Source: Nemertoderma westbladi (Eukaryota > Xenacoelomorpha > Nemertodermatida > Nemertodermatidae). Taken from it: a stretch of 38,589 nt of DNA. A program made the translations under genes and the position numbers. The stretch covers positions 1-38,589 of the forward strand of contig JAUCBJ010003614.1 in assembly GCA_032718475.1 (NCBI GenBank), in the 5' to 3' direction. How positions within the stretch are numbered: position 1 is the stretch's first letter; each line of letters begins with the position of its first letter. The notes under the pieces were generated by a model that was given only the letters and a program-made list of their open reading frames with translations, was not told where the DNA came from and made no database searches. Below, one piece after another: positions 19,949-30,540 of the stretch.

Positions 19949-21817
19949 ATGAGTCGAGAAGGAGAGACGACACCGCCGCGGACCCCGGATGGCGACCTAA
20001 CGATCCGCGAGGCTGCGACGCGACGGTACAGACCTACGACGCCGGACCCATCGATAACGGGCGATCCGGCAACCAAAGATGAGGGGGGCCATCTACAACC
20101 AAGAGACGAGTCGGGAGAGGAGAGAGATGAGTCGACACACAGCGGCGGTCGACGTGCCGATGTCGCCGGCCAGCCACAGGCCGAGGGCGACGGACGGCCC
20201 ACCGGAACGGCGACGGTGGGGCCACCGGTACGACGCCGGACCCGGAGGGATGAAGGAGATGTCGGCGATGAGGACGTCGGGGTCAGCGACTGGCTCCGAC
20301 GAGCCTACGCCACGACCCGGAAGCAGTTGAGAGAGGCCAAAGGAGGGGCGAAGATAGACGAGGTGAAGTTGATGAAACGACTAGGTGAGTCGAACAGACA
20401 TTTTGATTACCTAATGCGTTTTGGGCAGAGAGAACTAGCCGATGAGAGAGCGAGAGGGGTTGCCAGCGAACTGTTCGAACTATGGGAATGTAGGGGTATG
20501 GAACCTAGCGTAGTGTACGTAGGGCCATACTTAGTCGATGCCTGGGGAGTAAAATTGGTGGGTTGGAGGAGACCGCAGGAGAGCGAATCCGAGGTTAACC
20601 CCGAGGATTCGGTCTCGTTGGTAGGGGAAAATTCCGGGAGGCGGGGGAAAGTTAGTGGGACGGGAAGGCGACGGGAGTCCGTCGCGACCGATAAGTCCGC
20701 TACATCCTCCGCAAAAGAAAGACAGGTGCGGGAAATAGATCTGGCGTGCCAGCTCGATCTGGCGGCGCTAGACCAGAGGGAACTAGAGAGACAGTTAGAG
20801 GAAGGGAGTGCGTTATTAGAGAAGGAGAAAGAACTGGTTAGAGTGAACAGAGAGAGGGCCGAGAAGGCCACGAGAAGCTTTAAGAAGTGCGAGGAAATAG
20901 GGGGGATAGAAAGGAAGGAGCAAGAAGAGCGCGAGGCGAGAGAGCAGAATAGACGTGAAGAGTGTGAGGCGAGAGACCAGAGTGAGCGAAAAGAGCGTGA
21001 GGCGAGAGAGCAGAGCGAGCGAAAAGAGCGCGAGGAGAGACGACTGGAGAGAGTTGCGAGAGAGGTGGAATTAGCCGACCAGAGTGCGCGGGAGGATCTG
21101 GAAAGAGAGGCAAAGGGGAAGCGTGTGCGGGATGATTTGCATGCCCGCCTAAGGGGGCTTATTCAATATCAAGCCAAACAGAAGCGCAGACTGGAACTAG
21201 CGCAGATGGGATTGTCAGAGAGCGAGACTGGCTCGAGTATTTACGAGGAGCCAAGGGCTGTGGAAACGTTTATTGGTGCCCCACTTACCGGGACCGCACG
21301 ACAGACCCAAGACTGGTGTGACCGTACGGGCGGGGGGGGGGGGGGGGGGGGTAATAATACGGTAGATAACGTTAATATTAATAGTACCGTATTGGATAAT
21401 TCTAACCAAACTTTCATTGCAGGAAATATTTTACCTAGTAGTAGTAATTTAAATTTAAATACAAATAATTCAAATAATCCGAATAATCCGAATAGTCCTA
21501 ATTCAAATAATATAAATTTACAAAATATTTCAAATAATATAAATTTACAAAATAATTCAAATAATATAAATACGCAAAATAATTCAAATAATCTTATTTC
21601 GAACGAACAAAATAATTCCGTTTCTAATTTAGGCGTGCAAAATAATTTAATTGATTTGGAGGATTTAATTGATTTAACGGGCGATACTAGTAATGGTGCT
21701 ATTAATATAAACGCGGCGGGCGCAGACGGCCCGACAAACGAGGACCTGGTAGGCCACGCAGTTAATAGGCAGGGAGTGTCCCACAAGCGTCGGCGGATAG
21801 TGCGCGGGGCGAATTAG
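19949..21817 (+). CDS. element 1 ORF1: coiled-coil and Asn-rich protein, 622 aa
   Basis: Complete open frame beginning at ATG 47 bp after the 5' LTR and ending with TAG. Residues 1-110 are Arg/Thr/Pro-rich and probably disordered. About 110-210 has a possible folded part (VSDWLRRAYATTRKQL, then YVGPYLVDAWGVKLVGW). About 265-425 is a long, highly charged Glu/Arg heptad-like region with repeats of REQSERKERE type, surely helical or coiled coil. A Gly tract follows, encoded by 20 consecutive G residues (21332-21351). About 475-590 is Asn-rich (NNSNNINLQN repeats), and the last residues are basic (SHKRRRIVRG). I recognise no enzyme motif. Its position suggests a Gag-like or RNA-binding accessory protein; this is inference from position and composition. 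Confidence 0.75.
   Translation: MSREGETTPPRTPDGDLTIREAATRRYRPTTPDPSITGDPATKDEGGHLQPRDESGEERDESTHSGGRRADVAGQPQAEGDGRPTGTATVGPPVRRRTRRDEGDVGDEDVGVSDWLRRAYATTRKQLREAKGGAKIDEVKLMKRLGESNRHFDYLMRFGQRELADERARGVASELFELWECRGMEPSVVYVGPYLVDAWGVKLVGWRRPQESESEVNPEDSVSLVGENSGRRGKVSGTGRRRESVATDKSATSSAKERQVREIDLACQLDLAALDQRELERQLEEGSALLEKEKELVRVNRERAEKATRSFKKCEEIGGIERKEQEEREAREQNRREECEARDQSERKEREAREQSERKEREERRLERVAREVELADQSAREDLEREAKGKRVRDDLHARLRGLIQYQAKQKRRLELAQMGLSESETGSSIYEEPRAVETFIGAPLTGTARQTQDWCDRTGGGGGGGGNNTVDNVNINSTVLDNSNQTFIAGNILPSSSNLNLNTNNSNNPNNPNSPNSNNINLQNISNNINLQNNSNNINTQNNSNNLISNEQNNSVSNLGVQNNLIDLEDLIDLTGDTSNGAININAAGADGPTNEDLVGHAVNRQGVSHKRRRIVRGAN
21332..21351 (+). repeat. 20-bp poly-G tract in ORF1
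   Basis: Twenty consecutive G residues, coding for part of a poly-Gly linker. Confidence 0.95.
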
Positions 21818-22186
21818 GTGAACCGCAGCACCCGGCGATGGAGAGTAATAGGGGGATTACGAGTATCCCCAGCGGCGTGCGATCGAGCAGAGAAAAGCAG
21901 GTTGACGTCGCGAGAGGGTGAGCGACAAGGCGTCGAGCCCAATCAGAAGAGGGAAGAAGAACAGTGGAGTTTAACCGGGAGGTCAATGAGAGATCTCACG
22001 ACCGGGGATACTGCACTACAGAGAGAAGAAAGGAAGAGAGTAGAAGAAGTGTCGCCGCGAACGACAGGAGAGCGAGGACGGATAGCGAGCCATCGGTAGT
22101 AGAGGTGGAGATGGAGAGTCAGTGGGGTCGAACTTCGGGAGATTGCCGTTGTCCCGGAGGAACGCGACCTGACGGAGGCGTATTGC
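21818..22186 (+). other. ORF1 to gag junction, no clear gene
   Basis: Purine-rich sequence with short open stretches in two frames (21818-22099 and 21964-22212, Arg/Glu-rich). It may be the decayed 5' end of the gag frame; no domain is recognised. Confidence 0.4.
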
Positions 22187-23611
22187 GTGGAGAGAGAGGA
22201 CGAGAGCAGTAGAGGGGGTCGAAGAGAAACTTCCCGACGGGATATACCTACCGATCGAGAATACGGTAGCCGCGGGGAGGATTATTCGAGAAGGATAAAC
22301 TTTGATCCCGAGCGATACATACAGACTGCAGGACATACTGTAGGCCTTACTGCACATACCATAGGCCATGCTGGGAGAGATAATGTAGGCGATAGGATAG
22401 CGCGAACAACGGGATTAAACCCGGAAGTCGCGGAGTACATACCGGCAGGTAGGCCAGAAGTGGATAGGCCTATACCAGTACCAGCACAGCAGTATGACTA
22501 CAGCATGCAAGGACATAACATATACCCAGGGGAGGGGAGAATTATTGCAGATAGGTGTATGGGCCCCAATATATTAACATCAACCCCAGTACCAAACATA
22601 CTGGTGGGGGGGGGGGGGGGGGGGGACAGGGTGACATTCCCCCATCACAATATCAACAATATACCCCAATAGGAGTAAGAACATCAAACCCCTTGGATGA
22701 GAATAGATCGTGCGACACAGAAATATGGAGGGGGCCGCTACCCCCAATGATATATCCAAGTCAGAGGAAAGCGGCAGACAGGACGAACGGACCGCACCCA
22801 ATGGGAGAACCTTTACAGCACCCATCGAACCCATTGGAAGCGCAAGCGATGGGGATGGCCACGTTAAGCGATGCATTAAAGACCAGGATCGAGTTACCAC
22901 CCATGGAACCATTCAAATTCGATGGAAGTAGGCCGGAAGAATACCTACAGTTTCGGCGCATGTATAGTAACGAAATATTAACAAAGAATTTGACGCAGGC
23001 GGAGTGCCTAAAGTATCTGCAAGTATATACAGGGGGCCCAGCATACGACATCGTGAGGCAATACCAGGGCATCGAGGGGGGCTTCACGACGGCATGGCGG
23101 GCATTAGACAGGGAATACGGGCACCCGACCAAGATCATCCGGCAGACCCTGAGAGGTATAACATCGGGTGGCCTACAGGATAACCCCATTAGCATAAAGA
23201 CATTCGCTAACAAAGTCGAGAAGTTGCTAATCGTACTAAAGACGCTGGACGCGCCATACAAACTCAACGCGTCTAACAACATCACTACGATAGCGCAGGC
23301 ACTACCGATTTGGCTGCGCAACAAGTGGAGAAAAATCGCTTTCACCACTCGAGATAGGAACGGTGCGGAACCGGGTTTAGAAGAGATGTCGAGCTTCTTA
23401 AACTATGACAACAACAAAAAATAACAACACAAATAAACATAACCCCAGCACGCCCAGTAGGCCGAACCCAAACAACAAGAATAGTATGGACTTTGGTACA
23501 AACATAAGTGCGATATGCAATGCACTTTATAAGGATGGCTACAACCCAAAGAGCAAATGCCAACTACATACAAATGCACTTCATCAGACCATGAACTGCA
23601 GGTATTGGTAA
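22187..23611 (+). pseudogene. element 1 gag region with DUF1759-type domain, frameshifted
   Basis: An open frame from 22187 (GTG, so not a certain start) runs to 22672. The reading continues in another frame (22555-23424), the switch lying at a run of 20 G residues (22606-22625). The second frame has the BEL/Pao Gag core: ELPPMEPFKFDGSRPEEYLQFRR, then TQAECLKYLQVYTGGPA and TTAWRALDREYGHP, the pattern of Pfam DUF1759 (residues quoted in part). A further frameshift near 23400 in an A/C-rich run leads to 23405-23611, which has CQLHTNALHQTMNC and ends at an in-frame TAA (23609-23611) right before the zinc knuckle. Gag would build the particle and bind RNA. As it stands this copy needs two frame changes and readthrough, so I call it broken. 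Confidence 0.8.
22606..22625 (+). repeat. 20-bp poly-G tract at a frame change in gag
   Basis: Twenty consecutive G residues; the upstream and downstream gag frames differ across it. Confidence 0.9.
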
Positions 23612-25933
23612 GCGCTACCCAGTGAAGATCAGGTAGAATACGCGAGGAGAAATGAAATCTGCTCGCGATGTGTGATGAGTGGACATAGAGCTAACCAATG
23701 CAAAGAAACGCCAATTAAGTTCGGTCAGAGTAAAGGACAGACAATGGCAACGAGCACCGTAGTGGCGAGGAAGAGAGGAACGGTACTATTAGGGGTAGTA
23801 CCAGTAAGGGTAATCGGGGAAGGCAATCGATCAGTAACCACACTGATGCTGGTCGACAGTGGTGCAGCCTTCACCTTAGTTGAGGATTGGGTGGCCGAAG
23901 AGATAGGATTGAGAACGAGGCCAAGTAGAATGGCGGTAACAACCATCTCCAGCAAAGATGAGGTTCTGGAGATGAGGACCAGACGGTGCGCGATAGCAGC
24001 GATAGCACCGGGATGCCACTATGGGGCGACCATCAACCCCATCCAGGTGATAGAGTCGATAAATATCAACGCCAGGCGGCCAACCAACATCGAGGTCGAA
24101 CAATATAGATTCCTGGACAGTATCGACTTCTCAATCCCAGAGGTGGACGTTAGGAAGGTATCCATCATAGTAGGAATGGACTGCCCAACGGCCCACGAGA
24201 GAATGCAAACGGTCTTCGGCGAAGACAGGCAGTGTGACCCGGTGGCGATATTAACACCATTCGGGTGGACGCTAAGCGGCCCAATAAGGAGCAAAATACC
24301 ATTTAGGATGTCGGAGACATCAGGATGCATGTTCGCGGGAACTATGCGAGAAATGGGAGATGAGGGAGTGGAGGAGCAGCTCAGGAGACTGCTCAGGCAG
24401 GATTTTGAGGGATTAAAAGAGACCGGGGTCGGGACCTCAGTAGAAGACAAGCAGGCTTTACAAAGTGTAAAGGAATCGATGACATGCGATGAGGGGCGGT
24501 ATACCATAGGAATGGTATGGAAGCTACCGAAGCTACCGTTACCCGACAATAAAGGGATGGTACTCACAAGGCTTCGTAAGTTGAAGCAGACGCTAAAACG
24601 GAGCCCCGAGAAGAATGAGTACATTCATAAGACAATCAGGAAGTATGTCGAGAAAGGATGGGCCGTGGAGTTACCGGTCGACAAACCAAGAACGGACAGG
24701 ACCTATTACCTGCCACTCCACGTGGCTCTAGACCCGAAGAAAGGTAAACTGCGGATGGTAGTTGACGCATCGGCCAAGACCAACGGAAAATGCCTAAACG
24801 ATTATCTGCTGGAGGGTCCCAACATCTACAACTCAGGGATCGAGGTCCTACTCAGATTCAGGAATGGTAAACACGCTTTGACTTGCGACATCGAAGGCAT
24901 GTTCAACCAAGTCTGTGTAATGGAAGAGGATAGCGACAGCCAGCGCTTCCTATGGTACGACGGCGATGAGGAACCTAGTTCCAAGGAATGGGTCCCGGAT
25001 GAGATCAGCAAGCAATGGAGCAAGTGGACAGAGAGTTTAGAGCAGATGGGAACATACAGCATGCCACATGTATATTTCCCGGATGGGGACATGACGAATC
25101 TGGATCTGTACATGTTCTCCAATGCGTCATTCGAGGCATACGGAGCGGCACTCTACTTAGTACAACGAGAGGGGGCTCACAAGCCCAGACTCGCATTCAG
25201 CAAAGCGAAGTCGACGCCACCAGATTCAGCATCAGTTCCGAAACTCGAGTTGACAGCTGCGAGATTAGGAGTTAGGGCCACAGCCTACTTAGTGGACGCT
25301 ATTCCCAACATAGTGGAAACACATTACTGGACGGATTCCATGGTAGTGCTCGGTTGGCTACATAACGAAAGGACGAGATACCCCATATTCGTCGCAAATA
25401 GGGTGGACGAAATAAGGGCGACCACAGAGTTAGAAAGGTGGCACTACCGCCCAACGGACGAGAACCCGGCGGACTTGTTATCGAGGGGCGTGGCACGCCA
25501 CACTTTCTTGAGGAAGGAAGTATTGTGGCAGCATGGGCAGCAATTCCTGAACGATAAGACAGCCTGGCCGCCGATGAGAAAGGTGGACCCGGGCGCAGAA
25601 CAAGTAGCGTTAGAGGAGGAGGGAGTAGATTCAGAAGGTGAGGAGATATATAGCCAGATGGTGAGGGAGATAAGGGACGTGCAACCGAAACCGGAAGAAC
25701 TGTGCGATAACCCAACGGACAAACTCCTTAGCTACAGCTCTAGTTCGTATAAGACCAAGAAGTTAGTGGCGTACTGGAGAGCCTTCGGGGACTTCCTTAG
25801 GGGAACCGGTAGAGATACAAAAGGTAAAATAACCGTCGATCTGGAGGGGGCGGCCAAAGCCGTCATCCACTACGAACAGAGGAAGAATTACGGCAATGAG
25901 GTGGAACGCGTCGGTAAACAACACCATCTCTGA
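23612..25933 (+). pseudogene. element 1 pol: knuckle, protease, RT remnant and RNase H, RT core deleted
   Basis: One long frame (open from 23612 to TGA 25931-25933). It begins with a CCHC knuckle, CSRCVMSGHRANQC (about 23660-23701). Next comes a retropepsin-like protease with LMLVDSGAAFTLV (about 23845-23883) of the DUF1758 type, then the RT fingers (PLHVALDPKKGKLRMVVDAS) and the first catalytic Asp in ALTCDIEGMFNQV (about 24873-24911). After RFLWYDGD (about 24965) the sequence jumps to SKEWVPDEISKQW, which belongs to the connection region, so some 250 residues including the YxDD loop are missing. RNase H follows: its first Asp is replaced by Asn (FSNAS, codon at 25121), while KLELTAA, YWTDSMV and PADLLSRG are kept. 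The stop at 25931 replaces an Arg codon present in element 2. The enzyme must be inactive. Confidence 0.88.
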
Positions 25934-27165
25934 TGGGACAGCGAGCTGATCGCACTGTCACCACAACTCAATGATGACGGGATCCTAGTAATGAACTCTA
26001 GGGTGTTGAACAACAACAGTATTGTCATCCCAACAAAGCCCATCATCATCCCTAATGGATCACCGATAGTCCATCAGATCATCTGGGACTCCCATAAGTC
26101 GATATTGCACGGGGGCACCAACCGAACCCTCACGGAGATACGAAGGACCTTTTGGGTCAAACAGTTGAGAAAGAAGGTAAAGGCAGTAGTGGGGCAGTGC
26201 CAGACCTGCCGACGAGCTAAGAAGGAGTGGGCCATACAGGAAATGGCACCACTACTGGCCAGTAGAGTAAGACAGCACGACCCGCCATTTACGCATTGCG
26301 GTGTGGATATGTTTGGGCCGATAAAGATTAAGGTGATGCGACACACGGGAAGCGCTACGGCATCATCTTCGTATGTAACAACACATGGGCGGTAGGGTTA
26401 GAACTCGCCCAAGATGCAACCGCATCAGCATTCATTAAAGCTCTAGAAAGGTTCAGAGACCGCAAAGGTGGGACGATCGCAGTAATATATTCTGACAACG
26501 GAACCAACTTTATGGGGGCAGAGAACGAGATGGCGGATGCCTTAGATATCCTGGAAGGGGAAGAAGTCAGGGCAGCCATGAGAAGACGACAGGTGAAGTG
26601 GGAGAGGAGAACGCCGTATGCTCCACATACTCTAGGATGCATCGAGAGACTAGTGGGTAGTTCCAAGCGTCTGATGACGAAATTGATGAACACCCAAATG
26701 GTAACAGAGGACGTGCTGAGGATGGTACTAGCAAAGTGCGAGGGTATCATTAATAGCAGACCGCTATATCCAGAAAATGATGACCCGGAGTCATTAGACG
26801 TGCTGACGCCCAGTCACTTTCTAATGGAGAGGCCAGCGGCCATCGACATGCGGGGTGTAGACCCAGACGATATACACTCCTGACAGAGTTGGAAAGTCGC
26901 TAAGGCGATAAGCGCAGAGTACTGGAGGAGGTGGGTCGAAGAATATCTACCCACGCTTCATAGGAGGAGCAAGTGGTGAAATACAAATAGGGAGTTGAAG
27001 GAGGGTGATCTGGTGATCGTCACAGACGATAACATCATCAACAACCAATGGAGATTGGCGAGAGTTGTGGGCACTTACTCCGATGAGGATGGATAGTGCG
27101 GATAGGTGGGAAAATAGGAGCGAAAGATAGAAAGACCTATAGAAGGGCTGTAGGCAAGTGCTGCC
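25934..27165 (+). pseudogene. element 1 pol: H2C2, integrase core and DUF5641-like tail, broken
   Basis: Continues pol after the TGA, same frame, to 26395, with SILHGGTNRTLTEIRRTFW and CQTCRRAKKEW as the H2C2 zinc-binding part and CGVDMFGPIKIK with the first integrase Asp. A frameshift near 26345 (one base fewer than element 2) moves the reading frame. Downstream one reads YSDNGTNFMGAENE (second Asp) and HTLGCIERLVGSSK (catalytic Glu). TGA at 26881-26883 replaces an Arg codon, and another TGA lies at 26976-26978. The C-terminal DUF5641-like piece (NNQWRLARVV, about 27043-27072) ends in a short deletion relative to element 2. Integrase would insert the element; this copy cannot be expressed whole. 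Confidence 0.85.
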
Positions 27166-27284
27166 TACTAGAGGGAGCACCTTAAACGAATAGAGTTTAG
27201 TCATCCAAGTTTTGGACTGAGGGGGGTGGGATTGAGGGCGAGACGCCCTTCCCACACATAAAATATAAAAAAAATAATAAATAA

Positions 27285-27790
27285 AGAAAGAGTAAGCAGG
27301 CAGATGGAAGTTAGTAAGAGTTAGGCAGATAGTAAGAGTTAGTAGTTAGAGGGTACATAGTACCGTTAGTTAGTTAAGTAGTTAGAAGGTATGTAGTACC
27401 TCTTATTAGTTAGTAAGAGTTAGTAGTTTGAGGGTACGTAGCACCGCTAGTTAGTTAGTAAGAGGGTACATAGTACCGTTAGTTAGTTAGAGAGAGTTAG
27501 AGTTAGTAAGAGTGTACGTAGTACCGTTAGTTAGTTGGAGAGAGTTAGAGTTAGTAAGAGGGTACGTAGTAGCGTTAGTTAGTTGGAGAGAGTTAGAGTT
27601 AGTAAGAGGGTACGTAGTACCATTAGTTAGTTAGAGAGAGTTAGAATTTAGTAAGAGGGTACGTAGTACCGGTTAGTTAGTTAGTGGAGTTAGAGGTTAG
27701 TGAGAGTGTACGCAGTACCGTTAGTAGAAGTTAGTTAGAAGTCAGTAAGAGGGTACGTAGTACCGGTTGGTGGAAGTTAGTTAGAAAATT
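27285..27790 (+). repeat. minisatellite spacer between pol and ORF3 in element 1
   Basis: About ten imperfect units, mostly 44-49 bp, built from 'gttagttag', 'gagagttagagttagtaagag' and 'gggtacgtagtaccg' (quoted in part). The gtacgtagtacc core recurs near 27514, 27562, 27610, 27659, 27708 and 27752. It fills the gap where a promoter or splice signal for ORF3 might be expected. Confidence 0.9.
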
Positions 27791-27970
27791 GCAATTTAGG
27801 GTACAATTTAGCACTTTTAGAAATTAAATAGAAAAAATTAGGCTATAACTCAAAATTAAGTAAGAAATAGGCCATTGTCGAACTGTACAGACCATCTTAA
27901 ACTTATCACTCATCTGTACTGCGCCTTGGCAAGGCACCACCTTACAGGTGAGCGAGTGAGAGAGTTCGGA

Positions 27971-30540
27971 ATGGCGGGGAAACTGATCAGGAAGAGAAAG
28001 GCGGAGTCAGGAGGAAAGGAAATACTGGTGGATTTCACCAAGAGGCATCCAGAAGAGAAGACGAGGGGATACTACGAGCGGTTAGAGAGAGGTCACACAG
28101 CGCGAGCGCTACAGGACCATTTCAGGGAGGTGCACGAACAGCGGCTGGTCAGGACCTACGGGACGCCATCGCTGGACAACGCGATCTTCGAGCATTTCCA
28201 ATACATGGTGAAAGGAGACGAGGCGAAGTTTGGGATTCCGAAGTACGCGAGAGAGCCACCGAGGAAAGATTGGAAGAGGTTCGTAGAGTCCGTCAGCAGA
28301 GAAGGGTACATGGTCCTAGATGATGAGGGGACCGTGGCAGATGAGGAGGGTTCGAGGAGAGGATCGGCGGGGTCAGCCAGAACCATACTCCTACATTTGG
28401 CCGCGCCAAATGGGGATATATTCCTATTCGATCTAGGAACGTATGGAAAGAAGGACGGGCCGAAGTTGAACTGGTTTCCGAAGGCGGTGCAAACCCTAGT
28501 GAGAGAGAAGTCGACGACGAAAGTGGGATCGGCGATTCGCGACGACGCGGAGAGAATCATCGGTCCGGACACCCCGAACCTTCTGGATATGCAGACGGTC
28601 TATATGGCTATGACAGCACCAGACGGGTTGGGACTAGTGGAGAACACAGGACATTGCGGGGCGGTGGCAATGGGCCATCTAATGGGGCTCGTGTGTCACA
28701 AACCGATGGACTGGAGTAAGTTCAGCGAGGAGTACGGAGCGGACTTGGCGAACTCGCTGAAGTGGGGAGCGAGGCCAGGGAGACAAGAGGTGTATCAATT
28801 CCGGAGAGGAGCGATAAAGGTATATCAGAAGCGATATATCCTACAGGAGGACTGGATAATGATAGGTTTGCTTAACCTATTCATGACCGTGGTTATCGAG
28901 AGGGAACCAACGGCATTCCTATTATCGGGATCACCCCTAAGCTACAGAAGAGCCTTTAAGACGGCTTTCGAGGGTCTGGTAGACCACCCGGGGCTGAAGG
29001 GCGAGTCGGTGTACTACAACAGCCGACATCTGGTAGACGGGGAGGTAGATACGCCATATCAGAGGTGGGAGCAGCTAGAGACGGATAGACGAGAGGCGAA
29101 GCGATTGGAAGAAATCGCTAGACAGGAGAGGAGAGAAGCAGAGGAAAGGGAGGAGGAAGCTAGGGCACAGAGCTACGGCTTCGAGGACCAGGCGGCCTTA
29201 GACAAACTTCGTTGGACATCGTCAGGGAGTTCGGGGGAGTCTCTCGGGCGAGAATTAGGATGGACGGTGGGATCACCGAAACAGTCGACGTCGGGATTGC
29301 AGACGACGCCCATATCAGCGGGCGCCGAGGGCGATCAGCCGCTAAGGAGGCTAGGGGAGCTGGAAGGATGGAAAGTTACGGGCGAGAGCCAAGGCGGGAA
29401 GGGACACAGTGGGTCCACCGGGATACCGGGGTTGGAGCCACTGCCAGAGGAGGACGAGGACGACGACGAGTTCGGAGAGATGCCGCCCATCGGGAGGATC
29501 AGCCACTCGGACACAGACTGGGTTGGCGGGAGGGTGGTGACGGCCAGTGGGGCGAGAGCCTTCTGGGATAGACCCGGCAAGCGGGCCTGGGTGCATGAGG
29601 ACCCAGCGATGGATTTCACGGGGAGCACTATCAGGTTGGGCGAGCAACCGGGCACGGCACCACGGGTAGTATTCGGGGAGACGATGCCCGGGAGGGGCGA
29701 GGAGATCGACATAGACAGGGACGCTAACGTCCGGAAGTTCGCTTACCAGCGACTCCACAGACCGCGGAGATCGCTTGGGACGAAAGACGATGTGGGGCGG
29801 GAGACATTGGTGCTTGGCTGTGACTACTGTGGGAGACAGACCCATCAGGAAAGGAGCTGTTTGTACCGGTTCCAGAAAGGGACTAGTTGTCTCTACTGCC
29901 ACGAGTCGAGCCACAGGATGGGGGCGTGTCCACGGTTGCACAACTGGTGTTCGAAGTGCAACTTTTGGGGACACTATACGGACGCCAGTGCGACTGGATG
30001 GACGACGAAGAGAAGTTTAGGATCTTCGAGGAGTGGGCCGACGTCGGAGCCATGACTCGGCAACGCATGAAGGCCCAGGAGTTCCGGTGGGGCTTCTTTA
30101 ACATCAATCAGGAGGCCCACATGGAGATTATTAAACGGAGGCTTCCGTTTACTTACCAGGAAGTGGCGACGGCGGCGTCGTATGCCGGAGTGATAAATAC
30201 GCAGAGGTATTTGGACAGGTGGATGCCACAGAACAGAGGAGAGTTCAGGGATTTCTTGGTGGAGCATGTGCCGCGGGCGATGAAAGTGATCCTATGGGAC
30301 GCCACCAGGGGGAGACAACAGGGCCACTCGGAGGGGCCACCCGCGAAGCGATACCAGGAGCTAATAACACCAGCGCCCAAGGAGTCGACGACAGGGATTA
30401 GTAAAGAGGTGACAGCGAGGGTCAGGAGCCTGAAAGCAGACAAGACCAAAGGAGCGGCAGTGACCAGGAAACGACCAAGGGAGGAGGACAATAGAGGGAA
30501 AGAGTTGAGGTGGTTCCCAAAGGCAGGTGGAACGAACTAA
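27971..30540 (+). pseudogene. element 1 ORF3: DEDD-type 3'-5' exonuclease-like domain with CCHC knuckles
   Basis: I start at ATG 27971 because element 2 has its ATG at the same place; the open frame upstream to 27875 has no ATG. Residues 1-105 are basic. About 108-310 matches the DEDDy exonuclease fold of the WRN/EXD2 kind: motif I MVLDDEG (D117, E119), strand pattern TILLHLAAPNGDIFLFDL, motif II KVGSAIRDDAERI (D191/D192), a middle LLDMQTVYMA, helix AVAMGHLMGLV with MDWSKF, and motif III YILQEDWIMIGLLNLF with Y289 and E293/D294. About 365-400 is a charged helix; 400-600 is low-complexity acidic linker. Knuckles: C617-x2-C-x4-H-x4-C630, C640-x2-C-x4-H-x4-C653, and a third starting C660. A frameshift near 29980, inside the third knuckle, moves the rest (about 180 residues, MDDEEKFRIFEEWADVG onward) to the frame ending at 30540. 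It could trim RNA or cDNA ends; this is inference. Confidence 0.78.

Noticed and set aside
27875-27970. N-terminal extension of ORF3 upstream of 27971
   Set aside because: The frame there starts at TTG, has no ATG, and element 2 has its ATG at the position matching 27971.
27875-30540. ORF3 as an envelope gene (the usual third gene of LTR elements)
   Set aside because: There is no signal peptide, membrane segment or glycosylation-rich ectodomain; instead there are exonuclease-like motifs and zinc knuckles.
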